Assembly: GCA_036850595.1 (NCBI GenBank)
Contig: CM072154.1
Location: 7,199,330-7,263,329 of the forward strand
DNA length: 64,000 nt
Direction of reading: 5' to 3'
From: Rhyacichthys aspro
Lineage: Eukaryota > Chordata > Actinopteri > Gobiiformes > Rhyacichthyidae
Positions 48,401 through 60,400 of this stretch are shown here, piece by piece. Under the pieces are notes generated by a model. That model was not told the origin of the DNA, did not search any database, and worked only from the letters and a program-made list of their open reading frames with translations. Both the position numbers and the translations under genes were made by a program. Position 1 is the stretch's first letter; the number at the start of each line of letters is the position of its first letter.

Positions 48401-51400
48401 GCTCTATAAATGGCAGCCACTAAGATGCACACGGCTTCCCTTAACATTCAGTGAGACTGAGGTCATAACCAACCTGAGCCTCAAAGTGTGACATTGCAAA
48501 AAGTTGCAGTAACAATGGCCTTTTAATAAAAACAGCTGCTTACTTTCAGAATTTGCAGTATGGTATTGTAAACCATAAGACTACTATATGGAACATTGGT
48601 CTGTAGATTCATAGTGATGAAAAAATGACCTTAAGTATGTAATAATACTGTCATTAAGTGTCTGTTCTCACACGCGAGCTAATGCCCACATGACATTGTT
48701 TTAAAGACAGTGACTGCTGTTTGTAGTAAAGCTACCTATGAAGTTTTACAGCCGTTTTTGTCACGCGTTCATTCTCTCAGGTTTAACGATAGCTGCCTCT
48801 GTTTGAACTCCTGAGTCATGTCTTTGACCCTGTTGCCTCCTGTTTTTTTTGTATGTTTTGTCTTTAGGGTTGCCAGCGGATTGTTGAAGACTGGCAGAAG
48901 ATCCTGATGGTCCGGTCGCTGGTCATCAGTCCACATGAAGACATGAGAACATGGCTCAAGTATGCAAGTCTCTGTGGCAAAAGTGGACGCCTGGTTAGTA
49001 TGATCTGTAAAATTATGGTTCTTTGTTAAAACATGTAATAAAATGATCTCATTTTTTGTCATTGTCGCAAGGTTCCAACATGTCCTTAAAACCTAATCGA
49101 GCAGTTTTCGTGTCACACAAAATTCAGAGAAAATTGGAGAAAAAGTTTACAAAAAAAGCCCAGAGCTTTTTGTGTTGAAAATAATAAAATTTTAAAAATG
49201 ACTGATAATCACTTGCTGCTGAGTGAAAAGGGTCCGGGATCCATTTCATTAATCTTTTCAAACCAATTATAAACATTTGATTAAAATGGCTTTTTGTCAA
49301 CTTTTTAAAACTAATTGTTCGTAATGTTTATTCTTAGTCGATTAGTCCTACCCCCTAGAAGTCTAACTCAAATTCAAAGAATCCAGAAAGAAACAGAATC
49401 TAGAGGATGTCCATGTTGTTAATGTCATTTTAATGTAATTTGTTGGTTAATTGTCTTTTACCCTTGGTTTAAGCCTTTTTTTAGTGTTTTAGCAAGAACA
49501 TGTGATCAAGACTAAACAATGTCATGTAAAATAGTTTTGATAAATGCCTTGAATTCTTGCATGCCAACATTAGACACCAGCTATTCAATACAAGTTTGTC
49601 TAACTTTATTTGAATTTAATCAACCACTGAGTGTGACATTTCCCTCAACCCCCTTGACCTTAGTCTCACATAATTAATTTGACTCTCCTAAGACCGCGGT
49701 GATTAAATCCAGTCGTCACTTAGAAAAGGCCAGCTCTCTGGCGACGTCGAGTGCAACCATGAGTTCCAGCTCCATCAAATTCAAAGTGGCTGGAAGTAGC
49801 GCAGGACCCTAATCATGCTGTTTAGAAACCGGAGCCCCCGTATCTGTTCAATCAAAATAGTGCAATTTTCCACCCTCTGCAGCGCTGTTATTGTAATTGA
49901 TTGCAAAAGATCTTCGACAGTTGGACAATTATTCTACCTGCACAGGCTCGTTGTGGCAGAATCCACAGCGATGTGAATAAAAAGCAGATCTGATTGGCCG
50001 ACAGCACTACCCAGAAAATGTGATTCACAGAAACTTGTTCCAACCCTTCTTAAGCCTCCCTCTGCCCTGGTTGCACTGCATTTCATCATGAAGTTATTTA
50101 TTGTTTTAGAAATGTTATAATGTTGTCTTTTTAAAATCTCTCCCTCAGACCTTTGAACTCTAACCTATTTCTCCTGTTCCCTCTAGGCCCTGGCTCATAA
50201 GACCCTGGTGCTCCTTCTCGGTGTGGACCCCTCCAAGCAACTCGATCACCCTCTGCCCACTGCCCACCCCCACGTCACGTACGCTTATATGAAGTACATG
50301 TGGAAGAGCGCTCGCAAGGTGGGAACATACAACACACTTTTTGTGCTGTAACAAATAAAAAACCCAATTATATATATATATTTTAAAAATTTGCCTCAGT
50401 TTGACCTACTTTTGGTGTTTTCAAAAGTGTTATTAGTCCAGAGCATCTAGTAGGGCTAGGTGAAAAAAAAAAAATCAACAATGTCACAAAAGTAAATTTG
50501 ACAGAGAAGGCAATTGATGCTAGATTACTAAAATATACTACAAAATGGGCTCGAGAGTGTGCTGCTAGTTAGCTCCAGTCCAATGAATGCTCCTAAACTA
50601 AAAGTCCAGATTCCTGCTGCTCATCAATGGTGAACATTACAATTTAGATACACATAGATACACACAGTGATGTCATGAAGTATTTCAAGCCTAACTCAAA
50701 CTAGACATAAATGGCTTTAAAGTGAATTAGGGCTGTGTGTTATAGCTAAAAAATAAAATCTCAGTTTTTGTTTTTGTTTTTCTTTTTTTTCCGATTGTAA
50801 TAGATTGCTACTGACCTAAAAAGTTAATCAAATGTATTTTTTAGTTAAGCAGCAGCAGCAGCAGTGAGCACTACAGAGTGAAAATAAATCAGTTTGTGGT
50901 TTGACCCCTCTCTGTTTCCATAGACCATGTCTAATATAATTTCCACTGCACACAAAGCCTTGTTAAAAGACGTTAAAAGCGCTCTGACCATGTGACTGAT
51001 TTGCATAAATCACTAGAGTGCGCTGTGCTGCAGAAATACTACACTCTTTCTGTTCATATTTCAGAGGTAATATCCTTTCTCTGGTGATTATTTTTTATTT
51101 GAGTGTTTTGATGATCTGCAGAGTCACCACAGACATTATTGGAGCTGTTCTGGTGCTAGCATTACCCACAACACACAGTGAACAGCGCAGGGTTAGAAGA
51201 AAAGATTTTTCTGTTTGACATCATCCAAAATTAAAAACTCAAATTAATCAAAATAATTCGATTTATCATCCAGCCCTAAAGGGAATTATGATCTATCTAT
51301 TCTATCGAAAAAGCTCCACGTGGCTGCAGCTTTGGCCTTTAAACCTTTGTAGACCTTTTGTATGAACAAAAATGATGTAACTTAATAAAGCAAGATCGAA

Positions 51401-54400
51401 AAGGCATCCAGATATAAAACCTTCAGGGAAAAATTCTGTTCGTTTTATGCATCTTTAGTTTGACATAGCTCACACCATTAGCCTAACTTGTGTCCACAAA
51501 AAAGCACAATTTGATGTGTTTTAAAAGCAAGATATTTAGGATTTCCAGCCAAATATTTGAAACCTGGCTCTGTACCCTATCCTCTTTTAGTGCTCATCAG
51601 TGACTAAAAGTAAAGTCTAGGTTTACTCTGCTTACTACTGCCTTTTCTATCAATCTTATATGTTTTGCTGCATTTTCTTTTAGTCTTTTAGTCTGAAAGT
51701 TGTAATTGGCTGAAAGCTGCACACCACAAACATCCCTCCCGTGTATTCAAAGGACTAAAATAGTGAAATACAGACAAGGGACTGTTGTTTTTTCAGATAG
51801 ATTCACCTCCACATTATTCTAGAGACCCATAGATGTGCACTAGGATTCATTTTCATTACTATACTATGACATACAGTATAATGTGATATAAAATAGGTGA
51901 CCTTTAATCTTAAGTGCATGGTTTTAGGGCAAAATAGGGCAAAAAAGCTATGTTTTCTTAAGTCTGGCCCCATTTCTTGTCTGAATTCTTCCCTGTAATA
52001 GTCACCCTCTATCTGTAAAGCAAGCATTGCATTAGCATTAAATCAGTGATGGTTGTATGAAGTATTTTGAAGTTCCCTGTCACCACAGCGTGCACACCCT
52101 CACAGAGACAATCACCGCATTCACAACCAAATCACACGTAAGCACCGCACTACTTTTATTACCACGTGTTGAATTATTTGTCGAAAGCATTTGTGGCTCC
52201 GCGGTGCCGATCTCATTAGGGGGCTTAGGTAAGTGTGACTTTAGGAATCGCTGATGCCTCGGCCAGCTGCACCTCTCACCAATGGAATCTAGAATATAAA
52301 AATATGAAAATACAAACACGCCCAGGGAAACTGGCCCCTCCTGTATTTCCAGTGTTTTGTCTGTCACTTGTCTTACTCGCTATTACTGGGGTGTTACTGA
52401 TTGAAAAACAAGGCTGCAATGTCTTCTCTGTCTTTGCACTGGATAAAAATTAAAGGCTAAACCAAGGCCAGAAAAAAGCACTTTTCACTTATTATTTTTA
52501 CTCTTTTTTTTTTTTTTCATTTGGCAGCACAATTTTTACAGATCTACTGATGAGGATTAAAAAAAAAGTAAAATAACAAGTTTCTACTGCTTGTAAATGA
52601 TTTTTCTTAAACTTTAAAATGAGCTGCTGAAATGAGCACATATTGGCCAGTGTCAATCAGCGATTAGTTGGCATCAGAGATATGCCTCTTGTCATCGTGG
52701 TAATGATAAACAAAGCATCAGGGAAAGTCTGTTTAGATATTCTGAAAAACGGAGACAATTTGTCCAATCAGTGTTGAATAGCATTTTTGTATTCTGAACC
52801 CTTCTTTCTCCTGTATGAAGTCTGGACCTTAAAGGCGCCCATAGTTCTGACTGTTTTCTCCAAATTCTGATTTTAATCTCAGAATCCTAACTTTTGTTTT
52901 CTCCGATTTTTTTCTTACTCATGCCTCTCCTCGAGTCAAAGCAGAGAATGTAGGAGTGCCACTTGGATGTAAAGAATTCTTAAGATGATGTCCTTTTTGG
53001 TGCTCTTCAGTGTGGGGATCTCAAACTTGTAAAAAACAGAAAAAGTGAGGCACTCAAAAAGTGACAATTATAAAAAGCCTTTATTTAAACATGGCTAATT
53101 GATTAAAAAAATCAATAGAAAATCTTTTTTTTTTTTACATTGGATTTATTTTTTTACATAGCAAGCATACAGGAAGCAAAACAAATGTTATATCTAGTAC
53201 TACATAATAAGCCATATTATAAAACAACCATCTCCTCTAAGATTTACCCATACTCATTCTTCCTGAAAGGGGAAACAGAAGAAGCTTCATAATAAGAGCA
53301 CACCAGGGGTTCCAAAATAAGGCAGAAACACCACTATTTTTTCATTTTATTTCATCCATCTGAAGAAAACATGCACCACTGATTGGGCATTTATATCAAC
53401 AGGCAATGCGTCATTATTTTTATATTTCAAATACATTTTTCTTCATTAATTGCAGCACAATCCATTCATTCATCTCTTACTGCTCATCCCTTATGGATTG
53501 CCAGCAGCTCAACCCAGCTGCTTACAGAGTACCTGAAAAGCAAGAGCAAGTTTTTGGCTGGTGGAGGGAAGCTGTTAGTACCCCACTGTAGCACAGAGAG
53601 AGCATAAAACAGGGTGCCAACCACTTTGCCATCTTGCACCTCCTCACACAATTCCAAAGTAAGTTCATGAGGCATTTTTAGTCTTAAGTAAATATGTATT
53701 TTTCTGTTTTGTCTTTTCAGATTGATGCTTTCCAACACATGCAGCACTTTGTTCAAGGTATGCAGCAGCAGGCCCAGCACGCCATCGCAGCCGAGGACCA
53801 ACAGCACAAACTGGAGCTCCACAAACTCATGGCAAGGTCGGTTACTGCTGAAAACCAGATTCAAATACACTTGAAACCTTTTTACTCAGCAGTCTGGATC
53901 CCTCGACAGAAACAGAATAGGTTGAATTGTCTGGACGTAAGTGTTTTAGATTTAGTTGTCTGGTCTCAAACTCCCTCTTATCTTTTCAGTTGGATGCACA
54001 GATAGGCTCGACTCTTTGACCTTGGTTTTCTTGGCATGTCTCTCAGGCCAGAGCTCCCGAAGCACACAGCCGCTCACAGTTGTTCAGATTTACCAGAAGT
54101 ATTGCCAGTGCGTCATTATCCTTTTTAGCTGTGGTTGACTGGTGTAAAATCTCGACAAACCACCGTAGAGTGAACACATTCCAGCACAATGGAGAAAACA
54201 CACAGCGACCTGCTGAAGCATGGAAATGTAGCCGCGTGTGTCGCCTGTTTTTGTGTTGTAAATACAGGGTCATGTACAGTGCATTCTGTTCCTTTTCCAT
54301 CACCATGACCCAATCCTGCATAGCACTCTCAGTGTCTCATCCCACACCTTTTAATTTGATATTAGCCTTTTCAGTTATGGCAAAGCTGTTAAAATACACT

Positions 54401-57400
54401 ATGGTCATACATATATCTTATTGTATAGCACTATCATGAAACAGTTTAATGTTTTGAAAACCTGAAAATGTTGATATTGTTTTTCAAGTAATGGAATTGG
54501 CAAAGAAATGACCTAAAGTCCATAAGATCATCTGTAGGAATTGTGATAACTTTGAGGAAAAATCACTGTGTCACAATATTGTTGATGCAAGTGTACTGTA
54601 AATTCTTTTAATTTTCAGGGAAATAGGACTTAGGTAAATATTGTTATTATAAGAATCAAATACAAGAAATAATGAATATTGTTTTTGAATATTGGAGCAG
54701 TATAATGGCCCGTTTGTCAAGACTGAAAAACTGGAAACTTTGCTTTCACATTTAGTCCGAAACTCACTTTAGCTAAATGATTTAACATCACATCTATTCT
54801 CTAAACCAATTGGTAATTACAAGTTTGAGTTTTGACCCTCTGAGGTTGCTGTAGTAATTAAAAAAAGGGAAGAAAACCTTATCTGTGGTGAATTATTAGA
54901 CTTAATAAGAAAATGTTGTACTGAATTGTCACCAAAAAGTCCTGCAGATGTCTTGGAAAATGATTTGTTAAAAAGACTAGTTGTGGACATTCCTTGTCAT
55001 TACTTGTCTGCACCAGTCATTAGTAAAAGTGTTTTTCAACTTTAGTACTTTACTGCCAGGCATCACTATCTCAGGTGCCTATTAAAGTCTTAAAGAAATG
55101 TAGGGATAACAGCAGTTTGATAGATTGACAGGATCGTACATTAAGTATGGATCGGCTCATTCCATTACTGCTTCTGCTGTTTACATTGTCAAAGTGCCTT
55201 TGGGCGATGCACTAAATCTCAGCACGTCTGAGTCTCTTTATTGGTGTTAAGAAGGGCATCCAACCATAAAAACTCTGCTTGAAACGTGTCATGGAAGTTT
55301 GTAGTAATGAGGAAATCACTTGTGCATATGTGGATTTGACAGTTAAATGAAATGACTTGCCACTTGAAGAAAACATATTTTAAAGCGACATTAAAATAAA
55401 TCAGAATAATGTCCTCTAAATCTTAGTTTTTCAACCTTATAACTTTACAGTTGAATAAGAATCCGTTATCATTTGTAACATTTTCCTTGTGAAATTGCAT
55501 TTCATGATTAAGAGCAGTGTCAGTGTTATTGTTATACAGTATGTTAATGTTGGCAACTCTGCTAACTTTAAAGATGGTGTGTAGTACTCATCTAATATTT
55601 CTTTTTGCCATGAACAAACCTAATGGAAATGGCTTGTATTGTGATTTCACCCAAAAAAAAATGTAAAAAGATCAGCGAGACAAAGGAGTAGAATATGATT
55701 GATTGAATGAATGAATGACTGTTGTTTATAAATATCTAAAACTCTCATGCAAGACTATATGGTCAAAAATAAAGAAGAGAGTGCTTCGGTTTGTCAAAAG
55801 TTATGGGAACAAGAAATGGATTAAATGGAAGTAAAATGGCTCCGTTCACTGGGTTTTTGTCGAGCTTTACATATAAATTTTTTCAAGAGAGACAATTGCA
55901 AAGAGATATTGATGGGACTGTTTATCACTAGCATTTGCTAAGTATAGAAGGCTTTACACAACAAACGATTATTACATGTTTATCATTTCACAAAGAGAAT
56001 CTGTCATAGAGTTATCTATGCCTTCTTAAACATGACGTGATTAAATTGCCAGTATGTATCCCTATTTCACGTTGCTCCCTTTTCTCTGTTTATGTTTTCC
56101 GTTTTTGTGCTTTTTCTGTGTTAAAAGATGTATTCATCCCTAATATGCACTCTTCCTTATCGACAAGCTGTGTAGACCAATGGGAGCGCTTCTTTTTCCG
56201 GAAGCAAACATGTGATTGGTTTAAACAGTTCTTTTTCTTAGACGCATAAAGAAATCCCATATACCTTGTTATATTTATCTTTAAAAAGAAATGGGAACCT
56301 TCATTTAGGGTACATTTGTTGAAGTAGAAGTTATTGCAATGACAATGTGGCTTGTAATATTTGAGTTTTTTTTTCTCAGGCAAAGTAAAAGTTTGTGAAT
56401 TGTGTTAAAATATGAAAAGAAAAACAAAACTCTACCTCTTCACCCGACTCTACTCAACTCGGCCCATACCAGAAGTCTGTCGGAGCAGGTGGCTATAATC
56501 ACGGCTACAGTAAAGTGTACAGTAATCCCCTTTGGCCGGAGCTCAAACAAGCAGGAGTCACGTGTGCCCTCCCGTTTCATAAATCATACATGACAACGCA
56601 CAATTGTGGCACGATCCAGAATGTTTTTTTTTTCTTTAGCGCCTCTTAGACTTTGACTGTCAGAGGAATGTATGTCGGGAAAACACCTGTATCATGTGCA
56701 GCAGTCGGAGCGGGCTTTTCTCCAGACGCATTGACACACTTTTGTGAATACGGGTCGACTGCGTGGTGTGGAGCACACCTGGACCGCTCTGCATCAGCTC
56801 CACACGATCCAAAAATCCAGTGCCGTTTAGCCGCTACCGCCTTAAAGATCTCCAACACTGGCGTCTTCTGTCTCAATCAACGTGTTGTTTACCCTGCGCT
56901 GGCCTCCACAAGGGTGAACAGTTTACAATAGTTTCAACAGAACGGTAAACGTGCTGTACCCGAAAAGTACACTTGAATGGAAAAGCATTCAGCCAAAATT
57001 ACATAACCCAACATCAATTAATTACCAACCAGACTGCAAATGGATGGCTCCACAAAACAGTGTTAGCCAGTGGCTCATTGGTGGTTGTGTGTGTATATAT
57101 TACTGTTTCTTGGCTCAGACAGACCAGACTGCGCTGACTATTTCTTTGTACGCATCTGTGTTTTATGGGATTATGGATAAATTCCCATAAGCAATGCCAC
57201 AGAGCTCATTGTCAAAGTAAATTGAAGGAAAAGTGGTTTGGATAATTTGATCCAGACCAGATTGGATCCCAGAAGCTTTCAACACATGACCATACTCTTC
57301 ATTGTGTAGTCATACATTTGATTCTGTGTCATTTTTCACTTCGTTTTCACCGAACCGTGTGTCATTTTTTAATCTTTCATTAGCTGGGATGGCCACACAC

Positions 57401-60400
57401 TGAGGATATTCAATAGACTGGTGTATGCTTTTGAGTGTGACGGATGATTTAAATTTTAAACATTAAGAGAGAAAAAAAAAAAAGAATTACTCACAATTTC
57501 AACAGCAAGAGTCCCATATCAGCTTCATCCACACCATCATATATAAACAGTCCGGGACATTAGCATCTTTGTTTAGCCATGTTAGCTGTGATGGATACAT
57601 GAGCTGCCTCAGCGCTGCCAACTCGAGGGAGAGCGCTGACCTTCCTCTGACCTCTCAACCTCCATGTCTTGTCTTGTAGCTGTGTGTGTCTGTTGCTCTC
57701 TGAAGGCTAACAGATGTCTGCAGTGAGCCCATGGTCCAGACTGGTGGTTGGTTCATTTTTTATTTTTTCAATGTGAGCCCTAAAAAGTTGCTTTTCCTTT
57801 AACGTTTCATTACTAGACAACTTAAAAATCTATTTCTTGATCCGTATTCTAAAAGACTAAAATTGAATTGAACAAAACTTGTTGTACTCAGTAGTATTTC
57901 CTAACTGTGGTTTGGGCCCCACGGTAGATTGACAATTCAAATCGCATAAAAAAGGAGAATGTTTGTGACAATCCAAAAAAGCTGATGTTTGAACATTCTC
58001 AGGACAGCATTGAAATTCCACCAAATGGAAACAAAATTGTGAGAAAATGACAAAGATAATGCCCCTGTATGAACTTAAGAACTAAAGAACTTCAAATACT
58101 TCAATGGAGCTGCATGGAGTAATTAAACTGTTTATCTTTGTGAGTCTTTTGAGCTCTGGTTTATGTCACATGCCCACTCTTGTAGAAAACACAAGGATGA
58201 CATCATGAGTTCCCACTTGCTTAAACAAAAGTCTGAGTCATTTTTTCAGTTGCAGAGAGCTTTATGGCTGTGTTGAAGGTTTCTTAAATTTGTCTCGTCT
58301 TTTGAGTCTGCTGGTTTTTTTATATAAAGGTAACATTTTATAAAAACGACATACTGTTAGGCACTGGAGAGCACATAAACATATATATTTAACTATGAAT
58401 TGATAACCTGTTGTCTTTATTATTAATGTAGGAGTGATCTTTGATGAATAAAAACACAAAAACCTTAATAATACAGATTACTGTGTAGCTGTTATAAAGT
58501 GTTACCAATTTAAGCAATATTATGTACTCATCTCCGCTCCTTTTTTTTTTTTGTTTAGATGCTTCTTGAAGCTCGGCGAGTGGCAGCTCAGTTTGCAGGG
58601 CATTAACGAGAGCACCATCCCCAAGGTTCTGCAGTACTACAGCCATTCCACAGAACACGACCGCAACTGGTACAAGGTCAGTCCAACCCTCTCCACTCTC
58701 ACCTTTCACTTTTGACTCCTCCACAGCAGCACTTCAAATCCCAGCTGTGTCGGTGGGAGGGTCATCCCGACACTGACACCTGAGCCCCCATTTTACTGCC
58801 CTTTCACCGAAACTGTCATAACATATTTGTTTTGTATATTATTCCCAGTGCACTAGTCATTTTTTCCACCCATTAGACTTAACTCTGGTGCCTGCTCTGC
58901 GGTAATCTTTTGAACATATGAGGTGATGGAAGAGCTGGACATCTTTGCATGTTCTTATTCATGCTTCACTCCAGGCTACAAAGATGTCGCTGTAATCTCT
59001 GTATCCATCTTCACCAACTCCAACTGAGCTTTTAACTTTTCACTGTTGTGTAACTCGGAAAACATCAAATGCATGTGTTTGGAGTACAAGACATTCCCTG
59101 AGGAGATATCTGTCCTTTTTGTAAACTTGTAAAAAAAACCCAACACAAGTCAGACATAGTGCGCGAAACAGAACTTTTCAGTCCCATTCGGTTTAAATCA
59201 CTTTGTAGCTTCCTATTCGCAGGCATGGCACGCCTGGGCAGTGATGAACTTTGAGGCAGTGTTGCATTACAAACATCAGAACCAAGGACGAGATGAGAAG
59301 AAGAAACTGCGTCACGCGAGCGGGGCCAGTGCTAACAGTGAGGCCAGCAACAGCGACAGTGAAGTGGACAGCACAGACCACAGTCCTGTTCCCTCTCCGG
59401 GTCAGAAAAAGGTCAATGAGGTGAGACATTTCGTTGAGCTCATCCCAGAGTAATGCACACTGAAGATTCCAAAGAAGCTCGTAATGAGGTAGAAATCTGC
59501 ACATACAGTATAGTTTACAGTGTATGAAGTAATTCACATAATATTCAAAAAAGCAAAATAAATTACTCTCTACTGACAGTATATAGAAGTAATAAATATT
59601 GTATTTTATTCAAGGTTGTAAAATGTTTATTCAGTTTCAGATTGAAGGTATGGAAGAAAATCTGACTTCTTCATTTTTTATATTTTGAAGGCATTTTTAA
59701 CACTTTATTCATTTTATTTCTATTCCTTAACTATTCCTAAATTGTGTTAAATACAATGAAAGCTCAAAAGTCAACAACCAAACAATTTGAGTTGAGCTGA
59801 TATAGGCTCACCTCAAACCAACACCCAGTCAGTTACATTACAACCAGTTGTAACATGGCAGGCCGATGTAAACCGCATATAGAGTTAACAGGAGAGTATT
59901 CAAATTTTTACTTCTGACTTTTTGTAAAAGTCAGCTCTGAGCAAATCATCAATGCATATGTCAGATACAGATCTGAATGCATATTATGTGGCATGTGTCA
60001 CTTAATGGTTAAATGTGCAATGTGTAGTTTTTTGTGGCATCTAGTGGAGACATTGCTGCTGATAATTCCACACCTACAGCCTGTGAGCAGACGATAAGAT
60101 CACTTAAGAAATTTCCCAGAAAATCTGTTTATAATAGCCCAAAAGATTTTAAGCAAGATTGTATGTTCAGAAAGGACCATGAGTGTGCACCCCCTCCAGG
60201 AATGCTCTGTTCTTGATGTTCTTCCTTGGCTGATGTAGAAAAGAATAGGAAGTAATAGAGAAAATGAGTCTCATTGAGTCCCATTAATCTTTAAATGTTT
60301 GTTTTTCAGAGAGCAGGTGCAAAGAGTGAGATGTGGATGAAATTATACATCTTTATATGCTTAGCACCTTGAGAGCATTAACAATAAACTTGACTTTTAC

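Noticed and set aside
53399..53700. Possible extra mtor exon just before 53721
   Set aside because: Overlapping frames exist, but exons at 50187 and 53721 already join without loss against human mTOR.
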